Assembly: GCA_040902425.1 (NCBI GenBank)
Contig: JBBDXI010000101.1
Span: forward strand, 1-13,586
Direction: 5' to 3'
DNA: 13,586 nucleotides
DNA from: JBBDXI01 sp040902425
GTDB lineage: Bacteria > Planctomycetota > Phycisphaerae > Phycisphaerales > UBA1924
Within the stretch, counting starts at the first letter, position 1. Every line of letters starts with the position of its first letter. Positions 6,886-13,586 of this stretch are shown here, piece by piece. The notes under the pieces were generated by a model, which saw only the letters and a program-made list of their open reading frames with translations, had not been told where the DNA came from and did no database searches. Position numbers and translations under genes: made by a program.

Positions 6886-7746
6886 ATGAACGCGGGCCAG
6901 TTCGTCTCGCGCCTGACGCGCAAGAGCCGGTCGAACTTCTTCTACGCGTTTCTCTGCCTGCCGCGAGCCCAGCGCGAGGCGATCTTCGCGTGCTACGCCT
7001 TCTGCCGCATCGTGGACGACGCGGTGGACCTCGTGACGGACCGCGCGCAGCAGCGCGCCGAGCTCTGGCGCTGGCGTGACGAGATCGCGCGCGTCTACGA
7101 GGGCCGGCCCGAGCATCCGGCCGGCCAGCGGCTGCAGGTGGCGGTTCGCCGGTTCCCGATCCCGCGCGCCGCCCTCGAGGAGATCATCGCCGGGGTCGAG
7201 ATGGACATGGACCACCCGACCTACGAGACCTTCGACGAGCTGTATCCCTACTGCTACCGGGTGGCCTCGGCGGTGGGGCTCTGCTGCATCGAGATCTTCG
7301 GCTACTCGGATCCGCGCGCGCGCGAGTACGCGGTGAACCTGGGGGTCGCGCTCCAGATCACCAATATCCTGCGGGACGTCCAGGTGGACGCCCGCATCGG
7401 GCGCGTCTACCTTCCGCAGGCGGACCTGCGCCGCTTCGGCGTCACCGCGGACGATCTGGCGCAGGGGCGCTACACGCCGCAGTTCGTTCAGCTCATGGCC
7501 TTCGAGGCGGGGCGCGCCCGCGAGTACTACGAGCGCGCCTGGGCCGCGCTGCCCGCCGCGGACGCGCGCGGGCTCTTCGCGGCCGAGATCATGGGCCGCA
7601 CCTACTTCGCGCTGCTGCGAGCGATCGAGGCGCGCCGCTTCGACGTCTTCGCCCGCCGCGTGACGCTCCCCGCCGCCCGTCGCCTCGCCATCGCGCTCCG
7701 CGGCTGGCTCGGCGCGCGCCTGCCTCGACCCAGAGCGCTCGCGTAG
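6886..7746 (+). CDS. hpnD: HpnD-type squalene/phytoene synthase family protein
   Basis: A 286-aa head-to-head prenyltransferase. Both Asp-rich motifs that bind diphosphate through Mg2+ are intact: DDAVD at 44-48 and DVQVD at 164-168, the latter in NILRDVQVDARIGRVYLP. The FFYAFLCLPRAQREAIFACYAFCR opening is typical of HpnD and CrtB. HpnD joins two farnesyl diphosphates to presqualene diphosphate, which HpnC and HpnE convert to squalene. I chose the ATG at 6886, preceded by an AAGAGG sequence, because the family N-terminus begins about 15 residues before SNFFYAF. An upstream ATG at 6856, overlapping the hpnA stop as TAATG, would add MGGSRKRREA. HpnD is preferred over phytoene synthase because of the hpn neighbours, but the CruF-like gene nearby keeps a CrtB role open. 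Confidence 0.85.
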   Translation: MNAGQFVSRLTRKSRSNFFYAFLCLPRAQREAIFACYAFCRIVDDAVDLVTDRAQQRAELWRWRDEIARVYEGRPEHPAGQRLQVAVRRFPIPRAALEEIIAGVEMDMDHPTYETFDELYPYCYRVASAVGLCCIEIFGYSDPRAREYAVNLGVALQITNILRDVQVDARIGRVYLPQADLRRFGVTADDLAQGRYTPQFVQLMAFEAGRAREYYERAWAALPAADARGLFAAEIMGRTYFALLRAIEARRFDVFARRVTLPAARRLAIALRGWLGARLPRPRALA

Positions 7747-7748
7747 CC

Positions 7749-8780
7749 ATGCGGGCCCAGGTGTTCTACGGCCCGGGTGATCTGCGCTTCGAGGACATTC
7801 CGATGCCCGAGCCGGAGCCGGGCGGGCTCGTGGTGCGCGTGGAAGCGGCGCTCACCTGTGGCACCGACGTCAAGACCCTGCGCCGCGGCCATCCCGTCAT
7901 GATCCCGCGCGTGCCCACCGTGTTCGGCCACGAGCTGGCCGGCGTGGTCACCGCGGTGGGGCGCCGCGCTTCCGGCCTGCGGGAAGGGGATCGCGTGGTC
8001 GCCGCCAACTCCGCGCCGTGCGGGCAGTGCCGGCTCTGCGCGGCGGGCCGGCCCAATCTCTGCGAGGACCTGCTCTTCGTCAACGGCGCCTACGGCGAGT
8101 ATCTCGCGTTGCCCCCGCGTCTGGTCGCGCGCAACGTGGTGCCGATCGGGCCGGGCCTGGCCGCCTCGAGCGCCGCCTTCGCCGAGCCGCTGGCCTGCGC
8201 CCTCCTCGGAGTGGAGCGGGGCCGCGTGGAGTCCGGGATGACGGTGGCGATCTTCGGCCACGGGCCGCTCGGCTGCCTGCTGGCCATGGCCGCCGGGCAA
8301 CGAGGGGCCCGCGTTGTGGTCGTGGGCAAGGACGGGTGGCGGCTCGAGCGGGTGCGGGGCATGGGGCTCGGGGCCTGCGTGGACACCCTGGCGACCCCCG
8401 ACATGGCCGACCACCTCCGGGGACTGACCGGTGGGCGGGGGCCCGATGTCACGGTGGACGCCACCGGCCGCCCGGAGGTCTGGGAGCAGGCCATCGATGG
8501 GGTGGGCCGGGGAGGCACCGTGGTACTGTTTGGGGGTTGCGCCCCGGGGACCTCGGTGCGCGTGGATACGCGCCGGGCTCACTACGAAGAGCTCACGCTG
8601 GCGGGAGCCTTCCACCACACGCCGGTCATGATCCGACGCGCAGTGGAACTCCTCGAATCGAAAGCAATCGAGCCCGGCCCGCTCCTGACTCACCGCGTGG
8701 GGCTCGGGCAGGTGAAAGAAGCGCTGGCCCTGATGGAACGCGGTGAGACCATGAAAGTGCTGGTGGATCCACAGCGATGA
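7749..8780 (+). CDS. Zinc-dependent medium-chain alcohol dehydrogenase in the hopanoid operon
   Basis: A 343-aa MDR-superfamily dehydrogenase of the sorbitol/threonine dehydrogenase type. Catalytic zinc ligands are C37 (TCGTD), H61 and E62 (GHE). A structural zinc site is present as C91, C94, C97 and C105. The coenzyme-binding GHGPLG motif is followed by VVVGKD at the end of the second strand of the Rossmann fold, and AEPLAC is as in polyol dehydrogenases. It oxidises a secondary alcohol or polyol, or reduces a carbonyl, with NAD(P). It starts 2 nt after the hpnD stop, so it is almost surely cotranscribed with the hopanoid genes. A substrate on the hopanoid side chain, such as the C1 aldehyde of ribosylhopane, is an attractive inference; a general sugar dehydrogenase is the alternative. 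Confidence 0.88.
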   Translation: MRAQVFYGPGDLRFEDIPMPEPEPGGLVVRVEAALTCGTDVKTLRRGHPVMIPRVPTVFGHELAGVVTAVGRRASGLREGDRVVAANSAPCGQCRLCAAGRPNLCEDLLFVNGAYGEYLALPPRLVARNVVPIGPGLAASSAAFAEPLACALLGVERGRVESGMTVAIFGHGPLGCLLAMAAGQRGARVVVVGKDGWRLERVRGMGLGACVDTLATPDMADHLRGLTGGRGPDVTVDATGRPEVWEQAIDGVGRGGTVVLFGGCAPGTSVRVDTRRAHYEELTLAGAFHHTPVMIRRAVELLESKAIEPGPLLTHRVGLGQVKEALALMERGETMKVLVDPQR

Positions 8781-8877
8781 GCGCCCAGGGGCCGCGCCCG
8801 CCCAGGGTTTCGAGCTCGCGATGCGTTATCATCATGATCGATTTCAGCACATCTTGAACCGGCACAGTGAGGGCCTC
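8781..8877 (+). promoter_or_regulatory. Intergenic region upstream of ispH with weak promoter-like sequence
   Basis: This 97-nt gap is the largest break in the central gene run. It holds an AT-rich patch with TATCAT (8827-8832, -10-like) beside the 8-bp palindrome ATCATGAT (8831-8838), but no good -35 at 15-18 nt. A GTGAGGG Shine-Dalgarno (8867-8873) precedes the ispH ATG. ispH may thus have its own promoter or a regulator site here; I see no clear terminator for the upstream operon. Confidence 0.3.
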
Positions 8878-9882
8878 ATGACCACGCCGCTACCGCTGCA
8901 GCAGATCGTGCTGGCCGGGCCCCGGGGCTTCTGCGCCGGGGTGGACCGCGCCATCGATATCGTCGAGCTGGCCCTGCAGGTTTGCCCGCCGCCGGTCTAC
9001 GTGCGCAAGGAGATCGTGCACAACCGGCACGTGGTGGAGGCCCTCCGCGCCAAGGGCGCCCACTTCGTGGACGAGCTGGACGAGGTGCCCGACGACGCGA
9101 CCGTCGTGTTCAGCGCCCACGGCATCTCACCGGCGGTGCGCGCGGAGGCGCATCGGCGCGGTCTGCGGGTGATCGACGCCACGTGCCCCCTCGTCACCAA
9201 GGTCCACCTGGAGGCGGTCCGCTACGCCCACCAGGGCTACTCGATCATCCTGGTCGGGCACGCCGATCACGATGAGGTGGTGGGCACCATGGGCGAAGCC
9301 CCGGATCGCATGTTCCTGATCGCCCATCCGGAGGACGTGGAGAAGCTCGCGGTGCCCGATCCCGACAAGGTCGCGTATCTCACCCAGACCACCCTCTCGG
9401 TGGACGACACGCGGGACTGCATCGAGGCGCTGCGCCGCCGCTTCCCCAAGATTGTCGGGCCCGCCAAGGACGACATCTGCTACGCGACCCAGAACCGTCA
9501 GGCCGCGGTGAAGACGGTGGCGGGGGCGGTCGACGTGCTGCTGGTCATCGGCGCGGCCAACAGCTCGAACGCCAACCGGCTCGTCGAGGTCTCCACCGTG
9601 ATGGGCACGCCCTCGTACCTGATCAACGATAAGAACGACATCCGGCCGGAGTGGCTCGAGGGCGCCGGCCGCGTCGGAGTCACCGCGGGCGCCTCCACCC
9701 CCGAGTTCCTGGTGACGGAAGTGGTGGAGGAGCTGCGTCGCGCGCACGTCTCGGAGGTGCGCGAGGTGCACGTGGTGGAGGAGGACGTGCGCTTCGGCCT
9801 GCCCCGCGAGCTGGAGGACTTCGCCAAGGCCGCCGGCAAGACCCTGCCTCCGCGCAGCGGCGCGGCGGTGGTGAGCGGCTAG
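8878..9882 (+). CDS. ispH: 4-hydroxy-3-methylbut-2-enyl diphosphate reductase (IspH/LytB)
   Basis: The 334-aa iron-sulfur enzyme performs the last step of the MEP pathway, reducing HMBPP to IPP and DMAPP. The three cluster-binding cysteines are C19 (GPRGFCAGV), C103 (DATCPLVTKVH) and C201 (DDICYATQNRQ). Also present are VFSAHGIS, the GHADHDEVVGTMGE segment, TQTTLS, ANSSNANRL and GASTPEFLV. I chose the ATG at 8878, not the one at 8821, because it has a GAGGG Shine-Dalgarno and gives the normal family N-terminus; the extra 19 residues are His-rich and unconserved. IspH products feed farnesyl diphosphate synthesis, so its place next to hopanoid genes makes metabolic sense. The next gene begins 2 nt after its stop. 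Confidence 0.97.
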   Translation: MTTPLPLQQIVLAGPRGFCAGVDRAIDIVELALQVCPPPVYVRKEIVHNRHVVEALRAKGAHFVDELDEVPDDATVVFSAHGISPAVRAEAHRRGLRVIDATCPLVTKVHLEAVRYAHQGYSIILVGHADHDEVVGTMGEAPDRMFLIAHPEDVEKLAVPDPDKVAYLTQTTLSVDDTRDCIEALRRRFPKIVGPAKDDICYATQNRQAAVKTVAGAVDVLLVIGAANSSNANRLVEVSTVMGTPSYLINDKNDIRPEWLEGAGRVGVTAGASTPEFLVTEVVEELRRAHVSEVREVHVVEEDVRFGLPRELEDFAKAAGKTLPPRSGAAVVSG

Positions 9883-9884
9883 CC

Positions 9885-10826
9885 GTGCGGCTCGTCACTT
9901 TCCGGCGCGGGCGCGGCGAGCCCAAGCCGGGCGCGCTCTGGCAGGAGCACGTGCTCGACCTGACCGGCCTCGCCAAGGATCTGGCCACCCAGCGGGGCAC
10001 CGTGCGCCGCGGGCGGGGCGGCTTCCCGCGCACCGTGATCGAGATCGTCCAGGGCGGCGAGGCGGTGATGGCGCTCACCCGCGAGGCGTGGGAGCACGGC
10101 CGGCGGCTGGTGGGGCAGGTCGCCGCGGAGGACTTGGCTCAGCGGCGCCTCGCCTATCCCCAGAAGCGCGTGCGGCTCCTCGCGCCGATCCCGGTCCCGG
10201 CCCGGAACGTCTTCTGCCTCGGCCGAAACTACGCCGACCACGCGGCCGAGCGCGGCGCGGCCGCCCCCGAGCATCCGGTCTACTTCACCAAGCCCGCCAC
10301 CGCGGTGGTGGGGCCGGGCGACGACGTGGTGCACCACGCCATCACCAAGGAGCTCGACTACGAGGTCGAGCTGACCGCGGTGATCGGGGTGGGCGGCCGC
10401 GACATCGCCCGCGCCGACGCGCTCAAGCACGTCTTCGGCTACACGATCATCAACGACGTGACCGCGCGCGACCTGCAGAAGCGCCACCAGCAGTGGTTCA
10501 AGGGCAAGTCCCTCGACACCTTCTGCCCGATGGGCCCGGTCTTGGTCACCGCCGACGAGCTGCCGGACCCGCAGGCCCTCGCGATAACGTTGCGAGTGAA
10601 CGGTCAGGTCCGCCAGGCGAGCAATACCTCCAAGATGATCTTCCCGGTGGCCCAGTGCATCGAGGTGCTGTCCCAGGGCCTGACGCTCCTGCCCGGGGAC
10701 ATCATCGCCACCGGAACCCCCGAGGGGGTCGGCGCCGCGAGCGGCAACTTCCTCAAGGCGGGCGACCGCATCGAGGCCGAGGTCGAGCAGATCGGCATCC
10801 TGCATAGCAAGATCGTCCGTCCCTAA
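9885..10826 (+). CDS. Fumarylacetoacetate hydrolase (FAH) family protein
   Basis: A 313-aa member of the FAH/2-hydroxyhepta-2,4-diene-1,7-dioate isomerase family. The C-terminal catalytic fold spans about residues 105-313, with the divalent-metal ligands E160 and E162 in DYEVELTAVIG and D191 in NDVTARD. KGKSLDTFCPMGP and TGTPEGVG motifs are also present. Members cleave or isomerise beta-diketo acids and related substrates (acylpyruvases, oxaloacetate decarboxylases, aromatic meta-cleavage enzymes); the exact substrate cannot be read from sequence. I chose the GTG at 9885, 2 nt after the ispH stop, since longer versions of the frame overlap ispH. A link to isoprenoid metabolism is not evident; it may simply share the transcript. 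The gene is complete, but its downstream flank is a damaged assembly region. Confidence 0.9.
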   Translation: MRLVTFRRGRGEPKPGALWQEHVLDLTGLAKDLATQRGTVRRGRGGFPRTVIEIVQGGEAVMALTREAWEHGRRLVGQVAAEDLAQRRLAYPQKRVRLLAPIPVPARNVFCLGRNYADHAAERGAAAPEHPVYFTKPATAVVGPGDDVVHHAITKELDYEVELTAVIGVGGRDIARADALKHVFGYTIINDVTARDLQKRHQQWFKGKSLDTFCPMGPVLVTADELPDPQALAITLRVNGQVRQASNTSKMIFPVAQCIEVLSQGLTLLPGDIIATGTPEGVGAASGNFLKAGDRIEAEVEQIGILHSKIVRP

Positions 10827-10830
10827 GTGA

Positions 10831-10911
<81 letters not shown>

Positions 10912-10937
10912 CCCTGCCTCCCCCGAGAAGCTAGATT

Positions 10938-10967
10938 GCGCGGGCGGAGCCCGCGCTCGAAGCGGGC
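10938..10967. repeat. Overlapping alternative hairpins just right of the gap
   Basis: GCGCGGGC (10938-10945) can pair with GCCCGCGC (10949-10956) over a 3-nt loop. The central GCCCGC (10949-10954) can instead pair with GCGGGC (10962-10967) over 7 nt. No T tract follows, so a classical intrinsic terminator is not supported on the plus strand. It may be the remnant of a terminator of a gene lost in the gap, or chance in GC-rich DNA. Confidence 0.3.
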
Positions 10968-11009
10968 ATGCTCTCGCCAGCGATTGCGGGTCGGACCCCG
11001 GGCGGGCTA

Positions 11010-11038
11010 GCATGCCGGCCGGGGGGGCCTTGGCATGC
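11010..11038 (+). promoter_or_regulatory. Inverted repeat enclosing the amidohydrolase start codon
   Basis: GCATGCC (11010-11016) pairs with GGCATGC (11032-11038), whose centre contains the ATG at 11035. Inside it GGCC (11017-11020) can pair with GGCC (11026-11029), leaving a five-G loop and a TT bulge. In mRNA this 11-bp hairpin would hide the start codon and upstream G-rich segment. A third GCATGC lies at 10966-10971. It may be a translational control hairpin, a dyad operator, or coincidence. Confidence 0.35.
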
Positions 11039-12495
11039 GAACGGTGATCGAGGGTGGATGGGTCGTGGCGTGGAACGGCCAGAGCCACGAGGTCCACGAA
11101 CAGGGGAGCGTGGTGTTCGAAGGAGACCGGATCGTCCACGCGGGCGGCGCATGGACCGGGGCGGCGGATACGCGCATCTCGGCGCGCGGCAAGCTGGTCT
11201 CCCCGGGCTTCATCAATACCCACGTGCACACCGCGGGCGGGGGCGGCGACTACCTGCTGCTCGACATGTCCAAGAACGACTACCGCACCGCGAACTACAT
11301 GGCCTTCGCGGCGCCGCTCAAGGGCAAGATGACGCCGCCGCCTCCGGAGCCCACCGCGGCGATCCGGGCCTTCACCTTCCTGCACGCGCTGAAGAACGGC
11401 ACGACCACCGTCATCGACGTGGGCGGCCTGCGCGGCGACTGGGACGGTTACGCCCGCCTGGTGGACGATCTCGGGGTCCGGGTCTACGGGGGCCCTCCGT
11501 TCCGTGACCGCGACACGTACACCGATGCGCAGGGCCGCCTCTACTACGACGAGGACGCGGCGGCCGGCCGCGCGCGCCTGCAGGAGGCGGTGGACTTCGC
11601 GCGGAAGTTCGACGGCGCGGCCGGGGGCCGCCTGCGCGCCCTGTTCAACGCGGCCCAGGTGGAGACGTGCAGCGGGCCGCTGCTGCGGGCCGGCAAGGAC
11701 GCGGCGCGCGCGCAGGGCGCGCCCATCCATACCCACGCGGGCGGCAACCTGATCGAGTTCCAGCGCATCATGGACGAGTACCGCAAGACGCCGATCCACT
11801 TCCTGGCCGACATCGGCTTCCTGGACGAGCGCACCCTGATCGGGCACGCCGTCTTCACCACCGCCCATGAATGGACGCGCTACCCGTTCGGCGACGACCT
11901 GCGCGTCCTCGCCGAGCGGGGCGCCACCGTGGGCCACTGCCCGTACAAGTACGCGAAGATGGCGATGACGCTCCACTCCTTCCAGCGGTACCTGGACGCG
12001 GGGGTGACCCTCGCCCTCGGCACCGACACCTATCCGCTCGACATCGTGTCCGAGCTCCGGTGGGCGTCCATCCTGGCCAAGGTCACCGACGGCAACTACC
12101 AGGCGGGCCTCGCGCGCGACGTCTTCAACGCGGCCACCGTCGGCGGCTGCCGCTTCCTCGGGCGTGAGGATCTCGGCCGCCTGGCCCCGGGCGCCCGGGC
12201 CGACATCCTGCTGATCAACCTCGATCACGTGGGCGGGCCGGTCTACGCCGACCCGATCAAGGCCCTGGTCGACTCGGCATCGGGCCGCGACGTGGACACC
12301 GTCATCGTGGACGGTCGGGTGCTGGTGCAGGCCGGGCGCGCCACCCGCGTGGACGAGGACGCGGTCTACGCGAAGGCCCGCGCGGCGACCCAGCACTACT
12401 GGAGCCGCGTGCCGGGATGGCGCTGGGACGGCCACGGCGTGGACCAGATCATCCCGCCCGCGTTTCCCATCCACCGTGCCGCGGCCCCGCCGTGA
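11035..12495 (+). CDS. Amidohydrolase (TrzA/AtzA-like, metal-dependent)
   Basis: A 486-aa amidohydrolase-superfamily protein. The N-terminal beta-sandwich strand includes GDRIVHAGG and leads to GFINTHVHT with metal ligands H63 and H65. Further ligands are H232 or H234 (IHTHAGG), H271 (IGHAVFT) and D331 (LGTDTYP). Such enzymes hydrolyse C-N bonds (deamination, dechlorination or amide cleavage) in heterocycles or amidines. The Glu that normally follows the third His in ATZ/TRZ members (HxHxxE) is not seen (THAGGN), so activity may differ from true deaminases. The C-terminus closes the sandwich with LAPGARADILLINLDHVGG. The start is the ATG at 11035, which lies inside a hairpin; no clear Shine-Dalgarno is visible except G-rich sequence. 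A UroD-like gene starts 13 nt downstream. Confidence 0.88.
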   Translation: MRTVIEGGWVVAWNGQSHEVHEQGSVVFEGDRIVHAGGAWTGAADTRISARGKLVSPGFINTHVHTAGGGGDYLLLDMSKNDYRTANYMAFAAPLKGKMTPPPPEPTAAIRAFTFLHALKNGTTTVIDVGGLRGDWDGYARLVDDLGVRVYGGPPFRDRDTYTDAQGRLYYDEDAAAGRARLQEAVDFARKFDGAAGGRLRALFNAAQVETCSGPLLRAGKDAARAQGAPIHTHAGGNLIEFQRIMDEYRKTPIHFLADIGFLDERTLIGHAVFTTAHEWTRYPFGDDLRVLAERGATVGHCPYKYAKMAMTLHSFQRYLDAGVTLALGTDTYPLDIVSELRWASILAKVTDGNYQAGLARDVFNAATVGGCRFLGREDLGRLAPGARADILLINLDHVGGPVYADPIKALVDSASGRDVDTVIVDGRVLVQAGRATRVDEDAVYAKARAATQHYWSRVPGWRWDGHGVDQIIPPAFPIHRAAAPP

Positions 12496-12508
12496 GGCCC
12501 GGCGCCCG

Positions 12509-13519
12509 ATGACCATCGCGGCCCCGATGACGAAGCGACAGCGGGTGCTCGCCGCGCTGGGCGGGCAGGACGTCGACCGCGTGCCGCTCGCGTTCTGGCT
12601 GCACAACTTCGCGGCCGAGAATTCGGCGGAGGGACTCGCGGCCGAGACCCTGCGCCTGGCACGGACCTTCGACTGGGACTTCCTCAAGCCGCAGTCGCGC
12701 GCCCAGTGCTTCGCCGAGATGTGGGGGCTCACCTACGCGCCGTCCGGCGAGAAGGCCACCCCCTACACGGTCACCCACTGGCCGGTCGCGGCCGCGGCCG
12801 ACCTCGGCCGGCTCCGCCCCGCCGATCCCCGCACCGGCGCGCTGGGCGAGCAGCTGGCCGCCCTCCGGCTGATCCGCGTCGCGGTCGGACCCGACGTGCC
12901 GGTCATCTGGACGGTGTTCGCGCCGCCCATGATCCTGCCGATGCTCGCGCAGGGCGGCCGCGACCACGCCCTGGGCTTCCTGCGGACCGCGCCGCGCGAG
13001 AGCGCGCACGCCTTCGACGCCATGGCGGAGACGCTCCGCGAGTACGCCCGGCTCTGCCTCGAGGCGGGCGCCGACGGTCTCTTCTACGCGACCAACGTGG
13101 CGACGCGAGGGCTGCTGACCGCGGCGGAGTGTCGGCGCTGGCAGCGCCCGTGGGACCTGCGTATCCTCGAAGCGGTCGCGCGGGCCCCGTTCAACCTGCT
13201 CCACGTCTGCGGCGCGGACATCCAGCTCGACGAGTTCGCGGACTACCCGGTCAGCGCGTTGAGCTTCGCCCAGGCGCCGGGCAACCCGACGCTCGCCCAG
13301 GCGCGGGCGCGCACCGGCCGCGCGGTGGTGGGCGGGCTGCCCGCCAAGCCCGAGATCGCGAGCACGACCGAGGCGGCCCTCGTCGAGCGGGTGCGTGCCG
13401 CAACGCGTGAGACGGCAGGCCGCGGGCTCCTGCTCGGACCCGATTGCTCGATCAACCCGGACACGCCGGAACGGCTGCTCCATGCCGCCGGCGCGGCGGC
13501 ACGGACCGGCGCGTCCTAG
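12509..13519 (+). CDS. Uroporphyrinogen decarboxylase-family (MtaA/UroD-like) protein
   Basis: A 336-aa protein with the UroD/cobalamin-methyltransferase TIM-barrel pattern: N-terminal TKRQRVLAALGGQDVDRVP, HVCG, GGLPAK and GPDCSINPDTP near the C-terminus. True HemE has a PVWLMRQAGR-type N-terminal motif, absent here (VPLAFWLHNF), so it is not the haem-pathway enzyme. H232, C234 and C313 fit the His-x-Cys...Cys zinc set of MtaA-type corrinoid:coenzyme M methyltransferases, suggesting methyl transfer to or from a thiol or corrinoid. No corrinoid protein gene is in the window. It lies 13 nt after the amidohydrolase and is probably cotranscribed. The ATG at 12509 is preferred over GTG 12476, which overlaps the upstream gene; ATG 12527 would also fit the family. 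Confidence 0.8.
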   Translation: MTIAAPMTKRQRVLAALGGQDVDRVPLAFWLHNFAAENSAEGLAAETLRLARTFDWDFLKPQSRAQCFAEMWGLTYAPSGEKATPYTVTHWPVAAAADLGRLRPADPRTGALGEQLAALRLIRVAVGPDVPVIWTVFAPPMILPMLAQGGRDHALGFLRTAPRESAHAFDAMAETLREYARLCLEAGADGLFYATNVATRGLLTAAECRRWQRPWDLRILEAVARAPFNLLHVCGADIQLDEFADYPVSALSFAQAPGNPTLAQARARTGRAVVGGLPAKPEIASTTEAALVERVRAATRETAGRGLLLGPDCSINPDTPERLLHAAGAAARTGAS

Positions 13520-13546
13520 CCGGGACTATGCGTGACCACGGGCGCT

Positions 13547-13586
13547 ACCCTCACCCCGACCCTCTCCCTCGCCGAGGGAGAGGGAG
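13547..13586. repeat. C/G-rich inverted repeat at the window end
   Basis: After the UroD-like gene, an ACCCTCACCCCGAC leader runs into an 11-bp perfect stem (13560-13570 with 13574-13584) around a GCC loop. The pattern of CCCTCACCCCGACCCTCTCCC facing GGGAGAGGGAG resembles a dispersed intergenic repeat that I recall from many GC-rich bacterial genomes. It could also act as a transcription terminator or mRNA-end stabiliser; the window stops before any T tract could be seen. Confidence 0.55.

Noticed and set aside
8821..8877. Longer IspH from the ATG at 8821
   Set aside because: The extra 19 residues are not family-like, and the ATG at 8878 has a good Shine-Dalgarno and the correct N-terminus.
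12509..13519. Annotation as HemE (haem-pathway uroporphyrinogen decarboxylase)
   Set aside because: The HemE N-terminal substrate-binding motif with its conserved Arg residues is missing; a zinc H-x-C...C set of the MtaA type is seen instead.

Overview
The window is very GC-rich and densely coded, with in-frame GTG starts and many 4-nt or TAATG gene overlaps. It encodes an MCE/Mla-type lipid transporter, so the organism is very probably a Gram-negative (diderm) bacterium that makes bacteriohopanepolyols. The style (GC-rich hopanoid genes, an MEP-pathway ispH, UroD-like and amidohydrolase catabolic genes, plus an assembly gap) resembles contigs from uncultivated soil or subsurface lineages such as Rokubacteria/Methylomirabilota. 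That placement is a guess; only the chemistry is well supported.

Left arm, minus strand (1-2893): an mlaE-mlaF-mlaD-mlaC operon encodes an ABC permease, its ATPase, an inner-membrane MCE protein and a periplasmic lipid carrier. It is followed by the 5' part of a sugar-nucleotidyltransferase-like gene cut by the window edge. No mlaB or mlaA is present in the window.

A 78-bp divergent intergenic region (2894-2971) separates this operon from a plus-strand isoprenoid/hopanoid operon. Both divergent genes have a TANNNT box exactly 6 nt before the start codon and no Shine-Dalgarno sequence, which suggests leaderless transcripts.

Centre, plus strand (2972-9882): the order is a CruF-like carotenoid-hydratase-family membrane protein, hpnH (adenosylhopane synthase), a small uncharacterised protein, hpnG (adenosylhopane phosphorylase), hpnA (sugar-epimerase-like SDR), an hpnD-type squalene/phytoene synthase, a zinc medium-chain dehydrogenase and, 97 bp on, ispH. 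Spacing is very tight from hpnH to the dehydrogenase: 9-nt gap, 32-nt overlap, 4-nt overlap, short gap or TAATG, 2-nt gap. This suggests one translationally coupled unit. HpnH and HpnG build the C35 side chain on the hopene core; IspH and the HpnD-type enzyme supply precursors. The cyclase (SHC/HpnF), HpnC and HpnE are not in the window. The dehydrogenase is a candidate for the reduction of ribosylhopane to bacteriohopanetetrol, and the small protein is a candidate unknown pathway component.

Right arm (9885-13586): a fumarylacetoacetate-hydrolase-family gene follows ispH by 2 nt. A G homopolymer and ten Ns then mark a scaffold gap (10831-10911), so linkage across it is not proven. Beyond it lie a TrzA/AtzA-like amidohydrolase and a UroD/MtaA-like protein, probably a small catabolic operon. 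The window ends in a C/G-rich inverted repeat that looks like a dispersed intergenic repeat or terminator hairpin.
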